A stretch of DNA of 64,000 nucleotides, from positions 930,001-994,000 of the forward strand of contig NZ_CP078089.1 in the NCBI RefSeq assembly GCF_022701195.1, given 5' to 3'. The position numbers were made by a program, and so were the translations under genes. Shown here in pieces: positions 1 to 7,351 of this stretch (its first letter is position 1; every line of letters starts with the position of its first letter). The notes under the pieces are model-generated. The model was not told the DNA's origin. It ran no database searches and saw only the letters and a program-made list of their open reading frames with translations. Origin of the DNA: Allobaculum mucilyticum. GTDB taxonomy: Bacteria > Bacillota_I > Bacilli_A > Erysipelotrichales > Erysipelotrichaceae.

Positions 1-656
1 TCAATGACCTCAAATCCCTTGTTGACCATTGTTGCCGAATCAATCGTAATCCGCTTTCCCATGTTCCATGAAGGATGGGCAAGCGCACGCTCCGGCGTAA
101 TGCCGGAAAGTTCATCCCGGCTTAAATCACGAAGCGAACCGCCGGATGCAGTAATGATCAGACGCTTTACATCCGCCCGGTCATTACCCTGCAGGCACTG
201 CCAGATGGCGGAATGCTCGGAATCAATCGGACGAAGCGTACTGGAATGACGGCTCAGCGCTTCTTTGACCAGTTCGCCGCCGCACACCAGGGATTCTTTG
301 TTGGCCAGAGCCACATCTTTATCCCGTTCAATGGCAGCAAGCGTCGGAGCCAGTCCGCGAAAACCGACAGTCGCATTGATCAGCAGATCATAGTCTGCCT
401 CTTGAGCTAACCGTTCCATCTGCGACTGCGTTCCATACCACTTCACACCGTCTTTTTCTTCATCGTGTTCCAGGGTACTCAGACCGGCATAGCGGACGGT
501 ATCAAACTCCTGCACAATCTTCTCAAGGGCTTCTTTCTGATGACCGGCGCTTACGCCGACCAGTTCAAAATCGCCGGGGTGCTGACGAAGCACATCCAGC
601 GTCTGCGTACCGATTGATCCGGTCGCGCCAAGAAGAAGAATTTTTACAGGTTTCAT
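1..656 (-). CDS. dxr: 1-deoxy-D-xylulose 5-phosphate reductoisomerase, C-terminus cut by window edge
   Basis: The first committed enzyme of the MEP isoprenoid pathway converts DXP to 2-C-methyl-D-erythritol 4-phosphate with NADPH in the cytosol. The N-terminal 218 residues are visible. They open with MKPVKILLLGATGSIGTQT, the NADPH-binding Rossmann fold with its GATGSIG loop, and continue with the family segments ALANKESLVCGG and IDSEHSAIWQCLQ, the latter holding the metal-binding acidic residues, then TASGG and the SWNMGKRITIDSATMVNKG stretch. The ATG at 654-656 follows a GGAG site. The stop lies beyond base 1, so the gene is incomplete only because the window ends. The downstream neighbour is out of view. 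Identification is firm. Confidence 0.95.
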   Translation of the reverse strand, partial: MKPVKILLLGATGSIGTQTLDVLRQHPGDFELVGVSAGHQKEALEKIVQEFDTVRYAGLSTLEHDEEKDGVKWYGTQSQMERLAQEADYDLLINATVGFRGLAPTLAAIERDKDVALANKESLVCGGELVKEALSRHSSTLRPIDSEHSAIWQCLQGNDRADVKRLIITASGGSLRDLSRDELSGITPERALAHPSWNMGKRITIDSATMVNKGFEVI

Positions 657-967
657 ACACACTCCATTGCCGTTTTCCCCTGCAGTACGGGAATCATTTT
701 GGGCTGTATTCTGCTCTGATTTAAAGAGCGGTCTTTTTTATTATAGGCCCAGTTTTCATATTACGGCTGATCCGGGATGTCAATCATTTTACCATTTGTA
801 CGTCTGTGAATTTTTAAATTCCTTTTCATGCCATCAAGTATCCCAATCCTGTATGGAGACAGCAGAAAAGGACAATCTAAAATTTCTTGAGGTGGGCACA
901 GGCCTATAAAGTTTTCTGAGGTGCGAACCTCAAGAGACTAAGGCGACCTTTAAAGCTTCGTGAGGCT

Positions 968-1043
968 GGGGGGGAGGTGTCAGCTGAAGGGGGCATTAGA
1001 CATAGCTCGGACCATGCCCCCTGGAAGCTGACACCTCCCCCCC
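968..1043. repeat. Long near-perfect inverted repeat inside the IS left end
   Basis: Arms 968-996 and 1014-1043 pair over about 27 bases with one small internal mismatch (GA/A against GGA) and a 17-base loop. The outer part of each arm is a run of seven G (or C) followed by AGGTGTCAGCT. There is no U-tract on either side, so it is not a simple terminator. It may shield the transposase from outside transcription or mark a nested insertion. Confidence 0.85.
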
Positions 1044-1133
1044 TATCCATTTTCTTGAGGTTTTCGCCTCTCTGAGACTTATGGGTATTGAAAGAGCTTT
1101 CCGCACGAAATACAGTTAGGAGTAACAAAGCGT

Positions 1134-1198
1134 AAAAAAAGGACGAAACCCCATTTGAAGTTGGCCACTCAAAAGGTTTCGTCCTGCCCAGAAAGGCA
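1134..1198 (-). terminator. Tandem-hairpin element, copy A (terminator-like on minus strand)
   Basis: Read on the minus strand there is a small hairpin TGCC-tttctg-GGCA, then a 10-bp stem GGACGAAACC/GGTTTCGTCC (1141-1150 with 1175-1184), then a run of U (1134-1140). The same arrangement recurs at 6294-6359 with compensating stem changes (GGATGAAAC/GTTTCATCC). The order is that of an intrinsic terminator for leftward transcription. It lies just before the zinc-ribbon ORF. Confidence 0.65.
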
Positions 1199-1203
1199 TC
1201 TAT

Positions 1204-1755
1204 ATGATAACAATCGGACATCCCCTTAACAACGATCTCCTTAAGAATACAGATTCGGATCCGACTGCTATCCAACATCACCTTCAGTCTGAATACAACC
1301 AGGACTACGATCATTTTATGGCTGGTCATCCTGTCTGCCCTGATTGCGGACATCGGCTGTACCGCCATGACACATGCAACCGAAGTGTTAAGATCCAATC
1401 GGCACAAACCGTAGTAAGCCTCACTATCCACCGAGTCCATTGCCCACATTGCGGCAGAACCCATCGTGTTCTGCCGCTTTTCGTCATTCCCAGCTTCCAG
1501 ATCTGCAGCGACACCGCTGCTGAAATCATTCAGCTTCACAACAGTGGAAAGCCAGTTTCCAAGCAGTCCAACGGACTGGTTGATGCATCGACGGCCTACC
1601 GCTTTCTAAACCAGATGAAGAAGCGCTTTTCTGCCGTTCTTAAACGACTGCGCACTTTCAACGATCTATTCACATGTTCCGCAGTAAAAATCGGTCCTTA
1701 CCTGATGATTTCTCCTGGATTTCTGCATTTTTCGATTTTTCAACCTATAACGTGA
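1204..1755 (+). CDS. IS-associated zinc-ribbon/HTH protein (DUF6431-like)
   Basis: A 183-aa protein with two CxxC pairs, CPDCGH near residue 45 and CPHCGRTHRVLP near residue 80, forming a zinc ribbon. A short helical region that could be a helix-turn-helix follows (STAYRFLNQMKKRF). The layout resembles the DUF6431 proteins found near insertion sequences in Bacillota; this is family resemblance from memory, not a search. It lies between the left end of the ISL3 element and the transposase, 51 bases upstream of it and in the same direction, so it is probably an accessory or passenger ORF. No catalytic DDE residues are visible. No strong ribosome binding site precedes the ATG, so it may be poorly translated. 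Confidence 0.55.
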   Translation: MITIGHPLNNDLLKNTDSDPTAIQHHLQSEYNQDYDHFMAGHPVCPDCGHRLYRHDTCNRSVKIQSAQTVVSLTIHRVHCPHCGRTHRVLPLFVIPSFQICSDTAAEIIQLHNSGKPVSKQSNGLVDASTAYRFLNQMKKRFSAVLKRLRTFNDLFTCSAVKIGPYLMISPGFLHFSIFQPIT

Positions 1756-1806
1756 CGCGTCATTTCTCCTCCTATGAGAATCTGCCATCACTAAGGAGGA
1801 AGGACT

Positions 1807-3258
1807 ATGCGCAAGAAGGCAGAAACCCGTAATGTACCGATAACTTCTCTCGAAAATTCCGTTCTTGAGCTCTATGGACTAGATCAGAACGCCGTCGAGA
1901 GTCTTTCGTCTACCAATCTGGGTGATTTAGTCATTATCAACGTCACTTTAAAACCGGATTATCCACCCTGTCCAAGATGCGGACATGAGCATCCGAATGT
2001 CTGTAACTACGTGGACAAAACAATAACTCATTCAATTCTTCATAACTGCCGCTGTCAGATTAACTATCATGCCCGCCGCTATAAATGTCCGGTATGTAAT
2101 CGTACCTGGTATGAATTTAATCCCTTCGTTTTCAAGAAGCAGAGGATCTCGGTCTCTACTGTCGTATGCGTCCTCGAGGAAATGAGAGACCCAGCCGTAA
2201 CATTTACATCAGTTGCCAAGCGCTATAATCTCTCGCCTACGACTGTTCAGCACATCTTCGACGATCATGTCCAGATCCCCAAAGCGACGACGCTTCCCCG
2301 CGTGCTGCAGCTTGACGAGACTTATTCCTTTAAGTCGGGAACCTCAGTCTATGTATGCATGCTTCTGGACTACGACACACAGACCGCTGTTGATCTGCTT
2401 CCCAGCCGGAAAAAGCAGGATCTTATCGACTTCTTCAGCAGTTTCCCGCTGGAAGAGAGACAAAAAGTTCGGTTTATTGCAGCGGATATGTACGAGACTT
2501 ACAGGGTTGTCTGTAAAAAGTTCTTTCCAGACGCGATCTATGCCTGTGACAGGTTCCATGTGATGCAGGAATTCAACAGGCGACTGACTGAGGTCCGCAT
2601 CCGGACGATGAAAGGCACCCTGAAAGGGTCCGATGAATATTACCTTCTGAAACACCAGAATCACCTTCTCGGAATTAAGCCCAATGCAAAAAAGAAGATT
2701 AAAAATCCAGATCCATATTCGAAGAAGAAGAAAGATATTTGGGTAGACGTATTTGATCCGAACGGTGAACGCACCTGCAATGCCCACTTCAAGACGTGGT
2801 TAAACGAGTATGAGCTCCGTGAGCTTCTGCTGAGTATCAGCGATGATCTTACGGAAGCCTATGAAATGCGAAATACCCTGAGCGAGTTCTTTAGAAATGG
2901 AACAAAGGCGGATGCCGCCGATCGGCTGCAGGTCATTCTCGCAGATCTTAACCGGTCCCAGGTTAAGGAACTTAACGCATTCGGACAGACTGTAGTCAAC
3001 TGGTTCAGGGAGATCGTTAATTCTTTCGAGATCGTCAAGACGGAGTACGTCGTTGACAAGAAGAACGGAAAAGCTCGAAGGAAGGATCACCGGCTGACTT
3101 CTTCTATGATCGAAAATCGAAACAAACTCGTGAAACAGATCAAGAACAACGCGAATGGATACACGAACTGGAAGCGATTCAGAAATCGCGTCCTGTACGT
3201 ATTGAATCGGCCAGCCTTTAGATTGGAGCCGTTCGAGAAAGAAGACAAGGGAAAGTAA
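1807..3258 (+). CDS. ISL3 family transposase
   Basis: A full-length 483-aa ISL3 transposase. The N-terminal zinc ribbon has cysteines at 55, 58, 94 and 97. An HTH segment follows around residues 133-152 (TSVAKRYNLSPTTVQHIF). The DDE catalytic core shows D170 (LQLDETYSF), D227 (AADMYETY) and E436 in the C-terminal SSMIENRNKLVKQIK motif. AAGGAGGA lies just ahead of the ATG. No frameshift or stop interrupts the frame, so the copy may still be active. It would move the element by cutting or copying at the TTGAGGT ends. Confidence 0.93.
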   Translation: MRKKAETRNVPITSLENSVLELYGLDQNAVESLSSTNLGDLVIINVTLKPDYPPCPRCGHEHPNVCNYVDKTITHSILHNCRCQINYHARRYKCPVCNRTWYEFNPFVFKKQRISVSTVVCVLEEMRDPAVTFTSVAKRYNLSPTTVQHIFDDHVQIPKATTLPRVLQLDETYSFKSGTSVYVCMLLDYDTQTAVDLLPSRKKQDLIDFFSSFPLEERQKVRFIAADMYETYRVVCKKFFPDAIYACDRFHVMQEFNRRLTEVRIRTMKGTLKGSDEYYLLKHQNHLLGIKPNAKKKIKNPDPYSKKKKDIWVDVFDPNGERTCNAHFKTWLNEYELRELLLSISDDLTEAYEMRNTLSEFFRNGTKADAADRLQVILADLNRSQVKELNAFGQTVVNWFREIVNSFEIVKTEYVVDKKNGKARRKDHRLTSSMIENRNKLVKQIKNNANGYTNWKRFRNRVLYVLNRPAFRLEPFEKEDKGK

Positions 3259-3358
3259 TGACAGTCCAGGTTCCCCTTTAAACAAAAATGAGGTTTTGAA
3301 ACCTCAAGCTTTTGAAAAGCTCGCAGGTATCAAAACCTCAACAAAATTTAGAGCGCCC

Positions 3359-3400
3359 AGAAAAGCGGAAGTCGTTCAGCATACAGCTAAGAACTTCCGC
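3359..3400 (-). terminator. Intrinsic terminator of glgP
   Basis: On the minus strand GCGGAAGT (3393-3400) pairs with ACTTCCGC (3365-3372) and is followed by UUUUCU. It lies 43 bases past the glgP stop and just outside the ISL3 element, so the insertion landed downstream of this terminator without disrupting glgP. Confidence 0.8.
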
Positions 3401-3442
3401 TCTGTGTTTTATCTGGTTTGTCTGTCTGTCTGACTGACTGAC

Positions 3443-5899
3443 TTATTTCTTCAGCTCTTTGGAAAAGCCTGCTTCTTTGTACTGCTCATCCGTGAACTTG
3501 ATTTCATCCAGACCCCAGATCTCATCAGCGTACTGACGGATTGTACGGTCACTGGAGAAGTAGCCGGATTTAGCAATGTTGATCAGCATGGCTCTTGCCC
3601 AGGCAGGTTTGTCCTTGTACCACGCATTGACATCAGCATGTGCCATCAGGTAGGCATCGAAGTCAGCAAGGACGAAGAACTCATCGTGGTGCAGCATCAG
3701 GTCGTTGAAGATGAGCTGGAATTCATTCGGATTCTCAGACCATGTGGTGTTGGTCAGCGAATCGATGACCATGCGCAGCTTTGGATTGGAGTTGTAGATT
3801 CTCCATGGATCGTAGCTGTTTTCGCGTTTGATGGCTTCAATCTGATCGACTTTCAGACCGAAGATCTTCGCATTTTCGTATCCGACGCAGTCAACGATTT
3901 CAACGTTTGCACCATCGAGCGTACCGAGTGTCAGAGCACCGTTCATCATATACTTCATGTTTCCGGTACCGGAAGCTTCCTTGCCGGCTGTGGAAATCTG
4001 CTCAGAAACATCCGCAGCATTGCACAGGATTTCGGCGATGGATACCGAGTAGTTCGGGATGAAGACGACTTTGATATACGGGCTGGCAGCCGGATCGTTA
4101 TTAATCCGATCAGCAACTTTGTTGATCAGCTTGATGATCTCTTTGGCAAGAGCATAGCTTGGCGCTGCTTTTGCGGAGAAGAAGTAGGTTGTCGGAACCG
4201 GTTTGAAGTTCGGATCCTGCTTCATGCGCAGATAGAGATACATGATATGGAAAATATTCAGCAGCTGTCTCTTATAGGCATGCAGACGCTTGGACTGGCA
4301 GTCGAACATCGTATCGACATCGACTTCAATGCCAAGGTTCTTGCGGCAGTAGTCAGCAAGAATGAGTTTGCGCTCGCGTTTTACGCGGAAGAATTCTTCC
4401 TGCAGCTTCGGATCATCGACATAGTCCATGAGCTTTTCGAGTTCTTCAGGATGACGGATGAAACCGTCGCCGATGTATTTCTTCAGAAGATCCGTGAGCT
4501 GCGGGTTGGAGTAAACGAGCCAGCGGCGATGAGTTACGCCATTGGTCTTGTTGTTGAATTTTTCCGGATAGAGAGCCGCAAACTGGGCAAGTACGCTGTT
4601 GACCAGGATTTCCGAATGGATCTTGGCAACACCGTTTACCGAGTGGCTTCCGATGACTGCAAGGTTAGCCATATTGACCTGGTTGCCGGCAAGAATGGAC
4701 ATCTGGGAGAACAGATGTTCCATGCCGCGGTGCTGTACTTCGTAGTGGAAGCGGCGTTCGATCTCTTCAATGATCATGTAGATGCGCGGCAGCAGATTGC
4801 GCATCATATCCTGCGGCCAGCGCTCGAGAGCCTCGGCCAGGATTGTGTGGTTGGTATAGGCAACTGTATGGGTAACCATATCCCATGCCTGATCCCATGT
4901 GTAGCTGTAGTCATCCATCAGAACGCGCATCAGCTCCGGAATGACGAGAACAGGATGGGTGTCATTGAGCTGGATGGCAACTTTGTCCGCAAGATTGTTC
5001 AGATCTCCGTAATCACGGATATGGTTGCGGATCAGCTGAGCTACGCCGGCGCAGACAAAGAAGTATTCCTGTTTCAGGCGCAGTTCTTTACCTTCAATAG
5101 TTGAATCGTCCGGATAAACGTTGGCTGTCAGAGCCTGAACGTCATGCAAGTAGCGGTCAAGGTTGCCGGCCTGTACGGACTCTTCATCAACTTCTGCATC
5201 CCACAGACGCAGTGTATTGGTGGTCGGTGTGTGATAGCCCACAATCGGGACATCATAGGGGACAGCACGAACCACAAACGAGGGGTTATAGCTTGAATGG
5301 AATTTGCCGAACTGGTCCATGTAGGCGTTGAGGGTTCCGCCGAATTTAACCTGAACAGCGTGCTGGGGTTTCCAGACTTCCCAGACATTTCCAAGACGCA
5401 GCCAGCAGTCAGGCTTTTCGACCTGGCATCCGTCAACGATTTCCTGCTTGAACAGACCGTAATGATAGCGGATGCAGTTTCCGTTTCCGGCCAGGTTCAG
5501 AGAAGCCAGCGAGTCAAGGAAGCACGCCGCCAGACGGCCCAGACCGCCGTTTCCAAGACCGGCATCTGCCTCAAGAACTTCATAGTTATGAATATCTTCG
5601 CCCAGTTCTTCGAGACCCTGACGGACAACATCGTAAATACCCATATTCATCAGGTTATTGACCATCAGACGGCCCATCAGGAACTCCATCGAAAAATAGT
5701 AGAGCTGCTTCGTCTTGTTATCGCGTACGCTCTCCTTTGTAACTTTCCAGGAGTTTCCTGCCTGGTCACGGATCAGCGCGCCTAACGCCTGATAGCGCTC
5801 CTCCGGATAGGAGTCTTCGAATTCACGGCCGAACCGGGATGAGACTTCCGTTTTCAGTGCCTCTTTGAATGATTCGACACTGCTGAAAATGTTTTTCAT
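3443..5899 (-). CDS. glgP: Glycogen/starch (maltodextrin) phosphorylase
   Basis: An 818-aa GT35 phosphorylase that releases glucose 1-phosphate from the non-reducing ends of alpha-1,4-glucans with phosphate and pyridoxal phosphate. Clear family signatures are YYFSMEFLMGR, EADAGLGNGGLGRLAACFLDS, QLNDTHP, TNHTILAEALERWP, KTNGVTHRRWL and, in the last third, EASGTGNMKYMMNGA carrying the PLP-binding lysine. Length is normal for the family. The ATG at 5897-5899 follows GAGGAATAAGGA. It stands alone with its own terminator; no other glycogen genes are adjacent, so storage glycogen and imported maltodextrin are equally possible substrates. The stop codon lies next to a short (TGTC/TGAC) tetranucleotide run. 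Confidence 0.97.
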   Translation of the reverse strand: MKNIFSSVESFKEALKTEVSSRFGREFEDSYPEERYQALGALIRDQAGNSWKVTKESVRDNKTKQLYYFSMEFLMGRLMVNNLMNMGIYDVVRQGLEELGEDIHNYEVLEADAGLGNGGLGRLAACFLDSLASLNLAGNGNCIRYHYGLFKQEIVDGCQVEKPDCWLRLGNVWEVWKPQHAVQVKFGGTLNAYMDQFGKFHSSYNPSFVVRAVPYDVPIVGYHTPTTNTLRLWDAEVDEESVQAGNLDRYLHDVQALTANVYPDDSTIEGKELRLKQEYFFVCAGVAQLIRNHIRDYGDLNNLADKVAIQLNDTHPVLVIPELMRVLMDDYSYTWDQAWDMVTHTVAYTNHTILAEALERWPQDMMRNLLPRIYMIIEEIERRFHYEVQHRGMEHLFSQMSILAGNQVNMANLAVIGSHSVNGVAKIHSEILVNSVLAQFAALYPEKFNNKTNGVTHRRWLVYSNPQLTDLLKKYIGDGFIRHPEELEKLMDYVDDPKLQEEFFRVKRERKLILADYCRKNLGIEVDVDTMFDCQSKRLHAYKRQLLNIFHIMYLYLRMKQDPNFKPVPTTYFFSAKAAPSYALAKEIIKLINKVADRINNDPAASPYIKVVFIPNYSVSIAEILCNAADVSEQISTAGKEASGTGNMKYMMNGALTLGTLDGANVEIVDCVGYENAKIFGLKVDQIEAIKRENSYDPWRIYNSNPKLRMVIDSLTNTTWSENPNEFQLIFNDLMLHHDEFFVLADFDAYLMAHADVNAWYKDKPAWARAMLINIAKSGYFSSDRTIRQYADEIWGLDEIKFTDEQYKEAGFSKELKK

Positions 5900-6222
5900 T
5901 CCTTATTCCTCCACGACACAAGATTATAGGTAGGAGTGTTTCAGAATCAAACAGACAGGATTATCTGTGCTTCAACAGTACATTTTTCTGCCATATTTTT
6001 CTGTTTTTTTAAGAAATCCGGAGCGAAATGCTATATCACACTCCCCGGATTGGTTTGTAATCATGCCGTCTTTTTTCATGCAAGAAAATTAGTTTTTGGT
6101 AGGGGTTTCTTTTCCGTCCTGAAAGTTTGCAGGCAAATGCTTTTCACATATCCATTTCCTGTTTTAGCAGACCCCTGCTTTTCTTCTGTCTCAGAGATGC
6201 ACAGATTCATCAGTCGACCGTC

Positions 6223-6254
6223 AAAAAAGGAGGAACCCTCCATCAGGTTCCTCC
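6223..6254 (-). terminator. Strong intrinsic terminator
   Basis: On the minus strand GGAGGAACC pairs with GGTTCCTCC and is followed by six U. It lies between the divIC-like gene and glgP with no ORF immediately upstream on that strand. Together with the structures at 6294-6359 and 6444-6466 it makes three terminator-like hairpins in series within about 240 bases. Confidence 0.75.
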
Positions 6255-6293
6255 AGATCATGCAAATCAGTAATAACGCTCAAAGATGGCAAC

Positions 6294-6359
6294 AAAAAAG
6301 GATGAAACCCCTTTTTGATGTTTGGCGACACAAAAAGTTTCATCCTGCCCAGAAAGGCA
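6294..6359 (-). repeat. Tandem-hairpin element, copy B
   Basis: Second copy of the element at 1134-1198. The minus strand reads TGCC-tttctg-GGCA, then a GGATGAAAC/GTTTCATCC stem with a roughly 28-base loop, then six U. Similarity to copy A continues slightly beyond the hairpins toward the position where the zinc-ribbon ORF starts in copy A, but no ORF follows here. It may be the scar of a related element. The remainder of 5900-6512 holds the glgP promoter region and no gene that I can support. Confidence 0.65.
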
Positions 6360-6443
6360 CTCCCATCATATCGATCAGCTGCCGCCAAAACAACAGCTTC
6401 CAGGAAAAAGCCGGTTATCGTCCGGTTCCGTCATAAAACGGCA

Positions 6444-6466
6444 GAAAAAAAGCCTTCGAAAAGGCT
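6444..6466 (-). terminator. Intrinsic terminator of the DivIC-like gene
   Basis: On the minus strand AGCCTTTTCGAAGGCT is followed by a run of U, 47 bases past the stop of the septum-initiator gene. Confidence 0.85.
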
Positions 6467-6512
6467 CTGTTTTCTTAATAATTCGAAACAAGATCCACCA
6501 GGTCTGCGAACT

Positions 6513-6890
6513 CTACTGTCCGTTCTGTGCGGATGTCTGGTCGTCTGCAGATGATTCGCTGGTGTTTTCCTCTTCGTTGAGGTTCGGGAAGACGAAAACC
6601 TGTTCGCCATAGCGGGAAACGTGATACTTGCCGCGGGCAACAAATTCAAGGTAGTCCGGATTGGTCAGGTTTTTACGGGTCTCTTCAAGCTCCTGCTGTG
6701 TCTGGGATGTCTCTTCAAGAATTGCCTGGTTCTTTTCAATATCATCGCGCAGCTGGAAATACGTGAAGACGTCATTGGTGGCGAGCACTGCCAGAGATCC
6801 TGCGCCAAACAGAAGCAGAAGTGCGATGAATCCGCGGCCAAGAAATTTCACGAGCCGGTTCGTTTTTTTCTTTTTTCTTTTGTTCGCCAT
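6513..6890 (-). CDS. divIC: Septum formation initiator (DivIC/FtsB family)
   Basis: A 125-aa bitopic membrane protein: a basic cytoplasmic N-terminus (MANKRKKKKTNRLVK), one transmembrane helix around residues 17-36, then a coiled coil (LRDDIEKNQAILEETSQTQ) and the NPDYLEFVARGKYHVSR motif typical of DivIC/FtsB, with an acidic serine-rich tail. Known relatives bridge the early and late divisome with FtsL and DivIB. I chose the ATG at 6888-6890 because it follows an AGGGGGAA site and begins right at the basic anchor; the longer frame to 7052 has no plausible N-terminus. A perfect palindrome (6940-6979) lies about 50 bases upstream. Confidence 0.85.
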   Translation of the reverse strand: MANKRKKKKTNRLVKFLGRGFIALLLLFGAGSLAVLATNDVFTYFQLRDDIEKNQAILEETSQTQQELEETRKNLTNPDYLEFVARGKYHVSRYGEQVFVFPNLNEEENTSESSADDQTSAQNGQ

Positions 6891-6939
6891 ACAGCCATTT
6901 CCCCCTTGTCCATGCAGTATAACAAATTCCCTGCCCTTA

Positions 6940-6979
6940 CAGAACATGCGTTTAAAACCTGTTTTAAACGCATGTTCTG
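6940..6979. repeat. Perfect 19-bp inverted repeat upstream of the divIC-like gene
   Basis: CAGAACATGCGTTTAAAAC (6940-6958), a 2-base spacer, then its exact reverse complement (6961-6979). It has no U-tract, so it looks like an operator or a cruciform rather than a terminator. Each arm contains GAACATGCGTTT, close to the Gram-positive LexA/DinR consensus (CGAAC-n4-GTTC); that link is only suggestive. Confidence 0.8.
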
Positions 6980-7351
6980 CAGTCTGTTTCGATCCAGTCT
7001 TCTTTAATTTCTGCATCGATCCCCTTTTCAGACGATTCATCCAGGGTTGCATGGATCTGCGGCATCTGCCGCCATATAAAATTCATTCAGGTTATTGTCC
7101 CGCTTATTTATAAAAAGAATATGAAAAGAATTCGTCAAACCAATCGAGCAATTGTCTGATTCTGTCGAAGAGATCTGCCGATTTCTGTCACTTTGAATGC
7201 AGAATGCCTGCACCTTGCAAATCTGTGTAAAAAGCACTCGTTTTTTTCATCCGCAGCCAAAGCAGCAGAAAGACAGCCGGCAGCTTTCATCCCGGTTTCC
7301 TTTACAGAACCCCGGAAGAGAGGCGTGCCGGCTGTATTTAAGTCTCTGCAA
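6980..7351. other. Intergenic region upstream of the divIC-like gene, with a possible mnmG terminator
   Basis: No gene is supported here. The inverted repeat ACAGCCGGC (7273-7281)/GCCGGCTGT (7327-7335) lies just past the mnmG stop and on the minus strand is followed by CUUUCUG, a weak terminator. The promoter for the divIC-like gene is presumably between this and the 6940 palindrome, but I see no convincing -35/-10 pair. Confidence 0.4.

Larger units (their letters stand above)
886..3342 (+). mobile_element. ISL3-family insertion sequence with accessory zinc-ribbon ORF
   Basis: Both candidate ends carry TTGAGGT followed about 25 bases further in by a TGAGGT-n4-ACCTCA type palindrome, in inverted orientation (left from 886, right ending at 3342). 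The direct repeat AAAATTT abuts both ends (879-885 and 3343-3349). This fits the AT-rich 8-bp target duplication usual for ISL3 elements, although only 7 bases match. The element holds a zinc-ribbon ORF and a full-length ISL3 transposase, both on the plus strand, plus two strong hairpins in its left 300 bases. The ends are inferred by eye; the terminal repeats are imperfect. Confidence 0.6.

Noticed and set aside
904-1539. 211-aa minus-strand frame in the ISL3 element
   Set aside because: It runs through the long inverted repeat and the hairpin element and is antisense to the zinc-ribbon ORF; no domain is visible.
3638-5104. 488-aa plus-strand frame opposite glgP
   Set aside because: It is antisense to a complete phosphorylase and shows no recognisable domain.
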